A stretch of DNA of 64,000 nt from Myxocyprinus asiaticus (GCF_019703515.2 NC_059368.1:34808735-34872734), one strand, 5' to 3'. Counted from the first letter of the stretch, positions 22,617-34,548 are shown. A program made the numbers and translations. Notes: a model not told the origin generated them from the letters alone.

Positions 22617-25600
22617 ATTTATTTTTTTGTATAAATGAGAGTATTGAGCTATAAAATAAATATGAAAAGCATACCTCAGATAACTTGGCCATGGAAGAAT
22701 TTTATTAGAAACGTTTGAGTTCATATTGAAATGTCTGATTTTATTTATTTATTTATTTATTTATTTTTATGGCAGAATTTGGTATTTTGGCAAACCTAAG
22801 CACACTGTAAGTCATTGTTGAAATCACTTCTGAAACTCTTTCTGACAGGGGAGACGTTTTAGGATAAACATCTGAGAAGCAGGAGACAATTTGGTCACAA
22901 TTTGGTCTGTATTTAATCGCATTAGTGTCTAGGAGAAACAATTGAGAAATAAAATACTTTTTTACTCTCAGTTGAAAATGTCCTTTTCTTCTGGATGTTA
23001 CTTTTTGAACAACTTTCTTACAGCAGGAATAGTAAAAAATATATTTTAAATTTTCTGACATCCAGTCCAATCCCATCGATAATATTTATGTGTATGAGTG
23101 TGTTTTTAATAAAAATGAATAAATAATAATAAAAAAAGAGGTTTTTCTGCTTATCGATTGATGGAGTTGTTCTGCCAGTGATATGCAGCAGGTATAATTC
23201 AGTATCGATTGCTGCTCAGTTGGCTCTGTCTTACACAGAATACATAATAAGCCAATCGCACATTTGAGTCGTATGTACAAAACATCTGAAATTAGCTCTA
23301 AAAAGTTTTGTTGTTGTTGTATTTAGTGGAAATTGAACTACATAAGTTTAATGCTGTCACCCTAATTGAGGTCATTTATTTAAAAGCCCAATCATTTATT
23401 TATTTATTTTTTTTGTGACAGATAAAAAAGTAATTTATAAATCATATCATAAATAGTTATATATTTATACATTTTATTGCCCCTTAATTAGTTTCAATGT
23501 AGTTAGCAACTTATACAGTATCTTGTAGTGTAGGTAACTACTTTATCAAAAGAGTAGCTTGACCACCTGCTTTAAATCGCTTTTAGCTTGGCAAACTAAA
23601 GTTTTTTATTATTGTTCATTATCTCTTTATGCTCTAATTTTTGTTAGGCATTCTGGAGTGCCTATCTGGTAGTGTGAGTAGCATTTGGTTGGGTCAAATA
23701 AGTTCTGAATCTGACGAAAACTCTAGAAAATTCTGTTGAAACCAAGAAAAAATTTTAAAATAATGGGGGAAAAATAATAATACAAAAAATGAAAAGCCTT
23801 TCATTCTTCCACTTCACTCTGGTCCCCCGATCTGAATATAAGTCTGGTTGCTGGACCACAATTTAACAGTCCTACAGTGTTGTTACCTTTAGCAATGTGT
23901 TTTAAAAAAATGCAATTGGTAAAACTGACAAAGTGCACAGCAGCCTGACATACTAAATTATTAATTGTTCATTCAATTTAAATATACAGTGCCCCCCCCA
24001 AAAAAAGTATTTGGACAATTAAGCCACACTTAAAAATTTATGAATGTTTCTGCATTATAAACAAAATATCAAACCAAGTTTCATTTATTAAAAAAAAAAA
24101 AAAAAAAACTTTCAAGCAAGTCTTCAAATTATAAAACAATATAATAGATTGGGGAGACCAAATCCATTGCCGTACGGGGAAGTTGTTACAATATCTTAGT
24201 ATATTTATTTCAAACACCTAGTTCAGAACCCTCTATCTTCCCTGTAAACTAAAATTTAAATGTCATAATATTTGTGCTATAGTTCTTGGGTAAACAAACG
24301 AACAGAAACTAACCACACTGACATACATTGAGGGAAGGGCCAACTATACAGTATTATAAAGGGTAATTATAAATGAAAGTTTGAACTATGTTATAAAGGC
24401 AAGGGTTGTTTTCATTAATGTCAGGTTGGGGCAAGTTGTGACATTTTAGTGGGGCAGGTTGTCACAGGTGTTTTAAATGTCATACATTTAGACAATTCTT
24501 TGTGTAATTTTGGTATGTCACCTTTTTTTCCATTTTTTTTTTTTTTTCATGTGGGGGTGATGGGGGAATGCCCCATTATTGGGGCACATTGTCACAAAAG
24601 GTCAACATGTGTTGTTTTTTCTTTTCTTTTTTTTTTTTTTTTCTTTTTTTGCAAAAGCAGTTTGTGCCTCCAGAAAATGCTTTGAATATGTTTTTGAACC
24701 CTATTAGTGATTTATAAGGACTCAGTCATGAGTGAAATGACACATTATAAACAATTATAATGAGAGATGGATGATTATGAGTGCTGCGTTCTGATTTGCT
24801 GTCTTTGATATTGTTTATAAACTCATGATGGTTCACTGGTAGCCGCTCATGCAGTTAAATTTGTCATCTTTCTTCATTCACAGCACCCCTTCCCCCATCA
24901 CAACTTGTTCATTTCTGTCACCAGTTGCCATAGTGAAGCAGAACAAGGATTTGTGTGTGTATATGTGTATATCTGTAAGTGTGTGCACTTGTTTGAAAGG
25001 TTTTCCACCCCAAATCACAGCACAGGTGTGTATGTCAGGCTGAATAGAGAGCAGAGAGAGAAGAGGCTGTCTCTGGGTTCTTTGTGATATTTTTACTTTG
25101 GTGCTGAGGTTCTTTTTGTCAAAGCTCAGTGGAGGCTGTCAGATGCTTTACTGCCTCATGCTGGTTTTGATCAGCCCTGAAACAGCACAGACACATCTCT
25201 GGGAAAAGTCAACAGTGTTGTTCACATTCTCTCTCTAATTCTGAACACGCAACATGTCTTACGCACATACTTTTTGTGAAGGTTGTGCAAATTACAGCTT
25301 TGATTTGTCAATCCCTGAAAAGGTCCAATTTTGGGACTGCAGGCAATTAGACAGTTTTCTACTGTGAAGTGTGCAGTGAAGTACTTTCAGTGAATGGTCA
25401 AATTTGGCTTGTTGGCAGACTATAATATAAACATTTTCAAGTGCAATTGTTTTGTAAGAATTAAAATTTCTTCACAAAAATGAAGAAACCCATTTCTTTT
25501 CGTTATCATTGTTTTAGAGAACAGCATCATCAGATTCTAAGTGTGGACTTTATTTGGTTCCACTTTTATGCACAGGGATGAAAGCATGTAATGGATGTTT

Positions 25601-26399
25601 ATTTCCATCTCCTTGTTAATCTTGATATTCATCAGTATTTATTTTGGAGAGTAACAATTTATAAAGCATTAGTATTGTGTAGACATAGCAAGATCTTAAA
25701 ATTAGTTTTAGTTACTTTTAACTTTTGCCTAAATAAATAAATAATTAGAAAGTGATAAATGGCATAATCTAAACCCTGCTTCTTAAACAGAGTATTGGCA
25801 GATGGGTTTTTATAAAGTGACTTACTGTACAGTGCATTCATGGTATACATTTTACCAGTATGTATATTTGCTGGGAATCGAACCCATAATCTTGGTGTTG
25901 GTAGCACTATGCTCTATAAATTAAGCTACAAGAACTAAGCAAGTCTGTAAACAGTGTTGGGGAAGCTACTTTGAGACTGTAGCATCCTAAACTACAAGTT
26001 ACTCACAAGCTACTTAAATAGTTAAACTACATTCAAGCATTTCTGATTGCAGAATTCAATAATATCACCTGTGATAGACTATACTTAATTAAGATGACAA
26101 TCCCTTACTAAATTTAACCATACACTTAAAAAAATTATTCCTTGCTTCAACAAATATTGCTCATTAAAATAAACAGATTTTACTGAAAACATAATGCTGT
26201 CAACTTTCCTTAATTATATGCTATATGTGTGACACAAGATATTGAGATTATGCTGTACTCATAATAATAAAGAAACGTTGCTAATTATTTTGAGTGAAGT
26301 GACAATAAGCTGAAGTTTAGTAAACCCAGCCTAATTTTTTAAGATTCCTTGGGAAACCACATGATGCAGAATTTGATCGGATTTTAAGCAAGCATATTT
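22617..26399. other. no gene seen; Tc1-like end at 23983-24060
   Basis: AT-rich DNA with TTTA tracts (22743-22768) and poly(T). At 23983, TACAGTGCCCCCCCCAAAAA with AAGTATTTGGACAATTAAG looks like a Tc1-like terminal repeat without a visible partner. At 24428-24600 the words GGGGCAGGTTGTCACA and GGGGCACATTGTCACA recur. No supported exon. Confidence 0.45.
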
Positions 26400-26689
26400 G
26401 GGGCTGGCTGCCATTTTGGATGAGGAGAGCTCGTGGTGGACAACACAAAGTTTTTGGCAAAACGTTCAAAGGTAAATTACTTTAAACAGTGTGAAATCAG
26501 TACAGTTTTCTTTTTTTCTTTTTTCTTTTACTTTTTTGTTATCAGTTTTCTGTGTATTCAAGTTTCTATTTGCTTAAAGAAGTTATGTTAACTTACGTTA
26601 TGTTTAGTTTGCAAATCTACAATATATTAAACGTTTGTCTGCATGAGGCTAATTAGATGTGTACATTTTCACAGTCTATCAAACACAAA

Positions 26690-27410
26690 GGAGCCCATGC
26701 ATTTATTCACCAGGCAGATACTTTTCATCTTTAACTGCTACTCAGGGCCTTCAGCTCCTCACTCGCATCGCAGAAACTCAGCAAACATGTACTTCCAGTA
26801 AGTTAATTGCATTTCTACAACAATTTAAAATGTTTAATGTAATCTTCAAATTGTACATCTTGAAATCAGCTAACATTTTCTGAGTGTTGGTTTATATTCA
26901 GTTTCATCAATTGCATCTACAGTTTTAATGCTAAATGTTAGCATGCTTTATGAACCGTCCGAGCGTTCAGGTTATGCTTTTAAATTGTGCCTCAGTTAGT
27001 GTTTGAGACGACATGAATAAATACATATATCAATATCATGTGAAGCATAAATTTCAGTCTCTGTAATGAGTTTCACTGTTGTTCACAGGTTGTCCATGAC
27101 AATAATTCATATTCTGTATGTGGTGCTTACACCATACTTTTCTCATGGGAAAATACTATGCTTTCTCATTGTCGGGCAGTGGTGAAGAATTCTCACGGAT
27201 TTTTCACCAGAGAGACAGTTAATCTTCAACTGCTGCTCAGGCGTCACTCACGCTGCAGAAACTAAGCAGGCAACAGGTAACTCCAACAAGTAAATCGCTT
27301 TTCTACATGTTTCAATGCAAATGTCTCATTGAACCCCTTCGTCTTAAAGGGAAACCAGCTTACATTAGCTGAGTGTTGGTTTATCTTCACTTTTCAGCTT
27401 AATCAAATGA
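26690..27410 (+). repeat. tandem duplication, about 0.5 kb period, two copies
   Basis: Copy 1 at about 26700-26905 and copy 2 at about 27205-27405 share TTCACCAG, TTTAACTGCTACTCAGG (TTCAACTGCTGCTCAGG in copy 2), CGCAGAAACTCAGCA, donor-like AGTAA(G/A)T, and TGAGTGTTGGTTTAT. Each looks like a short leader exon with a splice donor, so this could be a duplicated alternative first exon of the decayed gene. Confidence 0.55.
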
Positions 27411-27416
27411 TTTTAG

Positions 27417-27434
27417 TAGTTCACCCAAAAATGA
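27417..27434 (+). repeat. detached left tip of the foldback element at 29645
   Basis: TAGTTCACCCAAAAATGA is the outer tip of the foldback family. The matching arm continues only at 29645 (AATGAAAATTCTCTCATC), so the Gmr1-like element and a Tc1-like end lie in between. Confidence 0.6.
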
Positions 27435-27499
27435 TATTGTGGCAGCGGGGGCGTGGTCAAGTCCGTCCGGAGAGAGAGAAAGCGGTAAGGGCGCTTGCC

Positions 27500-27735
27500 C
27501 TTAGAGCAAAACTCCACACTCTGGGGCAACTAACACAGGAGAATTTGCTCCAAGCTCAAGAACGACAGAGCCGACTGTATGATGGGAACTCGGCTGCGGG
27601 AATTTGCACCAGGAGATAAGTACTCGTATTACTTCCAACATCGAGCTCCAAATTACTCGCCAAGTGGCAAGGACCCTTTGAGGTCACACGATGAGTGGTG
27701 GATCTCGATTATGAGGTAAAGCGAACTGATAGGGG
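27500..27735 (+). pseudogene. integrase C-terminal fragment (GPY/F module)
   Basis: LHTLGQLTQENLLQAQERQS (about 27510-27570) and KWQGPFEVT (27662-27688) are the end of a gypsy-type integrase; the GPF triplet is the GPY/F module that follows the catalytic core. The DDE core itself is missing. The fragment is split by a frameshift and a stop just after the GPF motif. It lies upstream of RT, unlike in most Ty3/gypsy elements. Confidence 0.75.
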
Positions 27736-27879
27736 GGCGCATGTCAAATATATCACCTCAAATTGTGGAGGGAGGTGGTCCCTGTGACGTTGGCTATGGT
27801 AGTCCCAGAGAGGGCGGAGCTCGGGCCAGAGGTGAATACAAAAGACAATCATTTCCCCCCGTTCACTTGCGGAGACCAC

Positions 27880-29248
27880 CTCTCACCGTATCAACTCGCA
27901 GATGTTGCCGAGTTGCAAAAGGAGTTTGTGGACGTTTTCCCCTCTACCGGGTCGTACGAACCTCATACAGCACCACATCGAGACAGAGCCGAGGGTGGTG
28001 GTACGTAGCCATCCCTACCGATTGCCCGAGCACAAAAAGAAAATTGTCTGGGAAGAATTGGATGCAATGCTTTATATGGGGGTAATAGAGGAATCCCACA
28101 GTGACTAGCCCAGCCCAGTTGTTCTAGTTCCTAAGAGCGACGGGTCTGTACGGTTCTGTGTGGATTATAGAAAAGTCAATGCGGTGTCTAAATTTGACGC
28201 ATACCCAATGCCTCGCGTTGTTGAGTTGCTCGATCGGTTGGGCAATGCTTGATTTTATTCGACACTGTATTTGACAAAGGGTTATTGGCAGATCCCCTTG
28301 ATACCAATTTCCCATGAAAAAACAGCCTTCTCCATGCCATTTGGATTACACCAATTTGTGACGCTTCCGTTCGGTTTGTTTGGAGCCCCGGCTACATTTC
28401 AGCGTCTCATGGACCGAATCCTCAGACCGCATTCGGCTTTTGCCATCATCATTTACATCAATGATTGGCAGCGGCACATGCAGCATCTGAGGGCGGTTCT
28501 GAGATCGCTGAGATGAGCGGGACTCACAGCAAACCCCAAGAAGTGTGCGATTGGGCGGGTGGAGATACGGTATCTGGGGTTCCACTTGGGCCACAGGCAA
28601 GTGCGTCCCCAAATTGACAAGACTACGGTGATTGCGACCTGTCCGAGGCCCAAGACCAAAAAGGGGGCGAGACAGTTCCTGGGGCTGGCTGGCTATTATA
28701 GGATATTTGTGCCTAATTATTCAAATGTCACCAGCCCGCTGACTGATCTCACTAAAAATGGAGCTCCAGACCCGGTCCAGTGGACGGAGCAGTGTCAACC
28801 AGTGTTCATGCAGGTTAAAGCCGCACTTTGCGGCGGGCCGCTTTTACATTCACCCAATTTCTCTCTCCCTTTTGTCTTGCAGACGGATGCTTCAGACAGA
28901 GGGCTTGGGGCAGTACTTTTGCAGATGGTGGAGGGGGAGGAGTGCCCGGTGCTGTACATTAGCCGCAAGCTCTCGCTGAGGGAGATTAAGTACAGCACCG
29001 TAGAGAAGGAGTGTCTCGCCATCAAGTGGGCGGTCCTCACTCTCCAGTACTACATGTTGGGGCGGGCCTTCACCCTCTGCTCGGATCACGCTCCACTCCA
29101 ATGGCTCCACCGCATGAAGGATACCAATGCGTGGATCACCCGTTGGTATCTGGCTCTTCAGCCATTTAAGTTCAAGGTGGTCCAGACACCGGGAGCGCAG
29201 ATGACTGTCGCCAACTTCCTTTCCAGAAATGGGGGGTGGGAGTGGTAG
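27880..29248 (+). pseudogene. Ty3/gypsy reverse transcriptase-RNase H, RT active site lost
   Basis: RT readable in order: LIQHHIETEP, RPHS/YRLPEHKKK, GVIEESHSD with a stop where Trp is usual, [50 protein letters not shown] (about 28360-28410). At about 28440-28475 the sequence reads FAIIIYINDWQRHM: the YLDD box expected between these segments is missing, so the two catalytic Asp residues are gone. A stop at about 28514 follows. From 28559 to 29248 the frame is open for 229 codons: YLGFHLG, FLGLAGYYRIFVPNYS, then RNase H with LQTDASDRGLGAVL, STVEKECLAIKWAV and CSDHAPLQWLHRM, ending in the DFLSR-like NFLSR. It would copy element RNA and remove it, but cannot do so as it stands. Confidence 0.88.
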
Positions 29249-29365
29249 ACAGGCCGTATGTCTCCCCAGCCTGAGTCAGGCGGTGGGGATATGTGGCAGC
29301 AGGGGCGTGGTCAAGCGTCCGTCCGGAGAGAAAGCAGTAAGGGCACTTGCACCTGAACTAGTTTA

Positions 29366-29565
29366 CAGGTGCATCTCAATAAATTAGAATGTCGTGGAAA
29401 AGTTCATTTATTTCAGTAATTCAACTCAAATTGTGAAACTCGTGTATTAAATAAAATTCAGTGCACACAGACTGAAGTAGTTTAAGTCTTTGGTTCTTTT
29501 AATTGTGATGATTTTGGCTCACATTATAACAAAAACCCACCAATTCACTATCTAGTAAGTGACAG
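29366..29565 (+). mobile_element. Tc1-like terminal region, solo
   Basis: ACAGGTGCATCTCAATAAAT and the following 190 bases (to AACCCACCAATTCACTATCT) match the left end style of a widespread fish Tc1-like element. No transposase and no inverted partner follow, so it is a truncated end. It interrupts the right LTR of the Gmr1-like element. Confidence 0.55.
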
Positions 29566-29644
29566 TTCAGAATTCAGATGAGGGCTCCCTCTGGTGGACG
29601 GGAGACCGCTCAGATGTTACAGGTTGAATAGCTGTGTGCTTCAA

Positions 29645-30296
29645 ATGAAAATTCTCTCATCGTTTACTCACCCTCATGCCATCCCAGATGTGTATGACTT
29701 TCTTTCTTCTGCTGAACACACAAATATTTTTTTAAAATATCTCAGCTCTGTAGGTCCATATAATGCAAGTGAATGGTGACCAGAACTTTGAAAGTACAAA
29801 AGCACATAAAGGTAGCATTAAAGATATGAATACGACTCCAGTGGTTTAATCCATGTCTTCATAAGTGAAATTATAGGTGTGGGTGAGAAACAGATCAATA
29901 TTTAAGTCATTTTTAATATGTATTTTCCTCCCTGCCCAGTAGGTGGTGAAATGCACAAAGAATGTGAATCCCCAAAAACAAGAGAAGACAAATATGAAAG
30001 TGAAAGTGGAGATTGATAGTAAAAAAAGTACTTAAATATTGATCTGTTTCTCAACCACACTTATCATATCACTTCTGAAGACATGGATTCAACCACTGGA
30101 GTCTTATGGATTACTTTATGCCACCTTAATGTGCTTTTTGACCACCATTCACTTGCATTGAATGTATCAACAGAGCTGAGATATTCTTCTAAAAATCTTT
30201 GTTTGTGTTCAACAGAAGAAAGTCATACACATCTGGAATGGCATGGTGGTGAGTAAATGAGATAATTTTTATTTTTGGGTGAACTATCCTTTTAAG
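29645..30296. repeat. palindromic foldback element, arms about 290 bp
   Basis: The left arm (29645-29935: CATCCCAGATGTGTATGACT, AACAGATCAATATTTAAGT) is complementary to the right arm (30005-30296), which ends in GGGTGAACTATCCTTTTAAG, the complement of the outer tip. Only about 70 bases separate the arms. The outer tip of the left arm is found at 27417. The transcript of either strand would form a long hairpin. Noncoding. Confidence 0.8.
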
Positions 30297-30996
30297 CATC
30301 ACTTTTCTTTTTACTCTGTAATTATTGATTTTGAGGATAGTTAATTGTGCAAATAAATACAATGGAAACTGTTAATATACATTTTGACAAAGATTATTTC
30401 TATGCATTTAGGAAGAGGAGCTTTACCAAGCACAGAAAGGAGCAAATGTCATCAATGCTTTGGAGCAAGAAGAGTGAAAGTTGCCTTTCATCCCACTGGA
30501 TGTATTGATTGTCCTTGAAAATGAGCTGGGGACATTTGTCAAAACTTGGGTCAGTGCACTGACTTTTTGGGCTACTTCATGCCCTTCACATCAGCTATCC
30601 AAAGAAGCTGACACTTTTTCTTTCTATTTTGAGGTCATACAGTAAATGGTGTTGCATCTTGATGATGGCAATGTCCAAGTTGAAAAGATCTTTTGAATGA
30701 ATAGTTTCATTTATAAATACAAACTGTTTCTGGTGTTTTTGTTACAGTATTAGTTCAGAGAGTTTTCTCCTACCTGCATATATTTCTGTAGTGTGCAGTC
30801 TGTTAAAATTTATTTTAAATTGTTTATTTAGATTTACTGAAATTCTTTAAGTCATTGCATAGCCCACTTGTTTTTATGTTTTTTTGTTTATCGTCATGAT
30901 TTTGTTACTATGTTTGTATTTGAGAAGTATTTTGGTTCTAGTAGAGCATGAATATCTAAGTTAGATTGTAAATTTGTAAACAACAATAAAAAGGTT

Positions 30997-31454
30997 TGAC
31001 ATTCACCAGTTGTCTTTTATTTCTTCAGGTCATTTTATTTTAAAGTTAATTGAAAGTAAATGAACAGAACCTAGAATTTGAAGCTGCTAATAGCACTTAC
31101 AATTGAGCTAAATTAGCTTTAAATGCATTGTTGGGTAAACAAAGACTCTTAGGGTTAAATGTAGTAACTGGCATGGCACAGTATTTTAAGTAAACATTTT
31201 TGAATGGAAGCTCATTAATTTGGCCATAGCCAGCTACGGCTTTTTAGGTGACATTGCTTAAAATTCCTAGTGGAGTTTGCTTAAAAAGTGGGATGCAAAA
31301 ATGATGCACAATATTTTTAAGCAAATCCAGCACATTATTTTTTTAAGTGTAGATTTACAACATTAACCAGAGTTTAACCATGGTGTTTCTAATAAAACCA
31401 TAGTAACCACAAAATTAGCCATGGCTACTTCAGTCGTGGTTACTACAATATTAA
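30997..31454. other. no gene seen
   Basis: AT-rich noncoding DNA downstream of the decayed gene's poly(A) signal. Confidence 0.5.
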
Positions 31455-32168
31455 CAGGTTTTGAAATTAACTTTTCGGCTCACCGGCTACTGTGGCTAGG
31501 AATTTCCAGCATTTTCACTAGCCAAAATCCCCCACATTACAAAAAGCACTAAACTTAACTGGATACTGTAACTGCATTTGTTTGGACTTTTTATTTGAGC
31601 AAGAATGATAGTTTAGCAGGACACAGGCCTTTTACATCATCTTACATCATCATTAAGAATTATGATGTGTATTTGTCTCATCTTTACCCCATCAGTGGTG
31701 TTGATAATGTAGGGGCTGCCTATCCATTTGAGAGTTTTGACTTTCTCAAGAGATTTATACTAGAATGTTCTCAGTAGAATTCAGATGGGTCACAGAAGTT
31801 TTGTGCTCTCCGCCAGCCACCGCGATATTGAGTAAAGTCTGACTAAATCACGCAAGTTTTCGTTCTGCGCTGTCTGAGCTCTGGCGATCTTATCTCTGGA
31901 GCACGCGGATGTGCTCTGCAGCGGTCACACAAAAGCACGCTTCATATGCCCAGCACAGATGTGCTTGAAAGTAATGATAGGCATAAATACCATTGAATTT
32001 GCTTTGGCAGCGAGGCTCCAAGTCACCCGAATTGCATAGAAATTTCAGTGTAGGAAAAACCCTGAAAACGTCACCTGCTATAGTGACTAGTAAGAGTGAT
32101 GGAGTTACCCGCCACTGCCTATTTTTACCTGCATTTGGTGGGTTGGTGGTTGTTAATTTCAAACCCTG
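31455..32168. mobile_element. non-autonomous hAT MITE, 714 bp
   Basis: Ends CAGGTTTTGAAATTAAC and the complement of CAGGGTTTGAAATTAAC. AATATTAA flanks both sides (31447-31454 and 32169-32176), an exact 8-base duplication. The frames inside show no transposase domain. Confidence 0.88.
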
Positions 32169-32513
32169 AATATTAACCCTCATGGACATGTCAGTCTACC
32201 ACAACACACACATTATGGCCAAGTGGCCCAGGCCCACACTGGCCCACTTGTGGCTGCGCCCATGCAACCAATCGCATATGCTTCCCTTGTCTCTTTGTAA
32301 ACCCCAGTATTTAATTTCTTCCTTGCTACACAAAACATATTTTGATGCAAATCCAAACTGAATAATAACACCTTCCGCAGACCCTAAACATAACCATTAC
32401 TGTAAAAAGCCTACGGAAGGAAATGAAACATTTAGGTTGCCTTTCAATTCAGTTCACTTCGACATTGCTATGGGGATGATGGCATTTCTATCGCAGCCTC
32501 AGGTGAGTGGTCC

Positions 32514-33460
32514 ATGGAGGAAGTCGCCACTCCTTCCCCCGCCGAGGGTGAGGAGCGTGCACACGCCACCGATAAGGACCTTCTTTGCTTCCTCGCAAAG
32601 GTGTTCAGAGAGCTCGGTCTAGAGTGGTCCCCTCCTGAAAAACCAGAGAAATCTTGCTTGGATGAATGGTTCTTGCAGACCGGCCACCGTCAGCAGACGG
32701 CCCAAAGACACGCTCCATTCTTTCTGGAAGTTCATAAAGAGCTCACAAAAACCTGGTGTGCACCCTACTCTTCACACACACAGGTCGGAGGGATGGCCGT
32801 TCTCACCTCAAAGGAGAAGGGTTACTTGAAGCTTCCCCCTGTGGAAGAGATGGTTGCAGCCCAACTCTGCCCGAACTCTGTGATGGGATGGAAATCTCAC
32901 CCCACACATCCCTCCAAACCGTGTCGACTGACGTCCGCACTGTCTGGAATGGCGTACACAGCAGTGGGTCAGCATGGCAGTGCTCCAGGTTTTCCAAGCC
33001 AAACTCCTCAAAAATATGGATGAGCAGGGCCCCGATAAAGAAGCGTTTAAGGAGCTTCACACCGCGACAGACTTGGCGCTGCATGCTACAGAACAAAGGC
33101 TACTGCACAAGCCATCAGGAAGGTGATGGGCAATTTGGTAGTACTGGATCACCACATATGGCTCACGCTCACAGAAATGTGTGAAGCAGAAAAGGCCACC
33201 CTCCTCGACACTCCAGTGCCACCTGAGAGCCTCTTCAGCAATGCCGCAGAGGGCTTCTTTGAGCGATTCATGGCTGCTCAGAAGCAGGCTATGAGGCTTT
33301 TTTTGCAGAAAACAAATAGCGCTGCCTCTCACTCAACCCACTCACACTCTACCTCCAGTCAGCGGCCGTCAAAGAATACCACTTTCGCTGCCCAAGCACC
33401 ACTAAAAGCTGCCGCAGAGCCAGCAGTAAAGCCATGTAAGCTGTGGCCCAAGTGAAGGCA
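32514..33460 (+). pseudogene. DIRS gag-like protein, decayed
   Basis: Open from 32514 to 33023 with ELGLEWSPPEKPEKSCLDEW and FFLEVHKELTKTW, the same block order as in the first DIRS gag. It continues across frameshifts (MGNLVVLDHHIWLTLTEM from 33123, then AEGFFERFMAAQKQAMRLFL) to a Ser/Ala-rich tail at about 33460. At least two frameshifts separate the parts. Confidence 0.75.
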
Positions 33461-33789
33461 CCCGCCATTCCAGCGCGAGCCACATGGCTAAACAAAAAAA
33501 GCCCCAGGACAGCAGAAGCATTGAGGAGCCCAGAGCCTGCCATTCTTCTCAGCCCGAAACCAAAAAAGGCTCTAGTCGAGACACAAAGTGTTTCTTCCCT
33601 CCTCCCCACCATAGTTCGTCAGGATTGGGATTTTGTTCTAAATGCTGCTTATGTGTGTACTGCTCAAATAAAGAATGTTCTTGCAAAAAAGAAAAAAGCA
33701 CCCATTGTAAAAACACAGGATGTTCACATATTCTCAATAAAGGGCATTTTCCTCTTCATATTCCTCACACACACACTATGATCACACTA

Positions 33790-34548
33790 TGATGGCGAGC
33801 CCTCACAGGCATATCAAATTGGGTGTTGAACACTATAGAGCACGGTTACACGATTCAGTATGTACGCCGACCACCTTGCTTCAACACGTTCTGCAATCTG
33901 TGGACCCACCTCAAGATGTGCCGGTATTGTGTGCAGAAATTCACAATCTCCTCACAAAAAAACACGATAGAGACTGTTCCGAGCTGTGACCCGCACACTG
34001 GTGTTTACAGCCACTATTTTCTTGATCCAAAGAAGGGGGGCTGGCTTCGACCAATTCTAGATCTAAGATGCTTGAATTGTACGCTTGCAAAGCGCCCATT
34101 GACGATGTTAACTCAGATCTTATTGCACATCCGTCCAGGGGACTAGTTTGTGTCAGCAGACCTGAAGGACGCGTACTTTCATGTACCAATCGTGCCACAT
34201 CACAGGTGGTTTTTGTGATTCGCGTTCGAGGGAACTGTATATCAATTTAAAGTTCTTCCTTTCGGTCTGTCTCTGGCTCCCCGCACGTTCACGAAATGTA
34301 TCGATGTGGCACTCACCCCATTGAAAATGTGCGGTGTGCATGAATTGATTTACCTTGACGATTGGCTTTTACTAGCCCAATCAGAGACTCTGCTGAGCGA
34401 ACACACAGACTTGTTGCTTTGCCATCTGAAAAGCCTGGGCCTGAATGTCAACTGGGCGAAAAGTACACTTTCCCCCAGCCAACAAATCTCCTTTTTAGGG
34501 GTTCAGCTAAACTCTGTGAGCATGTGTACGCACCTCATGAGCAAGTGA
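33790..34548 (+). pseudogene. DIRS reverse transcriptase, decayed but YLDD kept
   Basis: Fragments in order: YTIQYVRRPPCF, DPKKGGWLRPILDLRCLN (34025-34080), SADLKDAYFHVPI (about 34155-34195), FKVLPFGLSLAPRTFTK, then YLDDW at 34351-34365 with both catalytic Asp present, followed by SLGLNVNWAKSTLSPSQQ and FLGVQL. Stops and frameshifts interrupt it before 34260. The 34306-34548 portion is a clean 80-codon frame covering the active site and thumb. RNase H is absent. Confidence 0.82.

Larger units (their letters stand above)
27438..29352 (+). mobile_element. Ty3/gypsy retrotransposon of Gmr1-like domain order, deleted
   Basis: Two direct copies of an LTR start (TGTGGCAGCGGGGGCGTGGT at 27438-27500; TGTGGCAGCAGGGGCGTGGT at 29292-29352) bracket a shortened pol region. 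A purine-rich tract (GGCGGTGGGGAT) precedes the right copy, as expected for second-strand priming. The left LTR jumps directly into the pol interior at about 27500, so the rest of that LTR, gag, protease and most of integrase are deleted. The surviving order is integrase C-terminus, then RT, then RNase H, the order known from Gmr1-like elements of fish and other deuterostomes. Confidence 0.85.
26400..30995 (+). pseudogene. decayed copy of a multi-copy teleost gene (SAMD3-like C-terminal domain?)
   Basis: The clearest part is 30420-30995, which looks like a last exon: a splice acceptor (TGCATTTAG) precedes GAAGAGGAG, and an AATAAA signal sits near 30984. Read across frames it gives LDVLIVLENELGTFVKTWV, FGLLHALHISYPKKLTLF and FEVIQ then VLHLDDGN, separated by a frameshift and a stop. 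This order resembles a C-terminal domain repeated in many teleost loci, often annotated as sterile-alpha-motif-domain-3-like. Upstream, an ATG-GAG-rich block at about 26420-26470 ends in a donor-like AAAGGTAAAT, and two copies of a possible leader exon follow (26690, 27210). The family assignment is from memory of the pattern and is tentative; the gene is not functional here. Confidence 0.4.
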
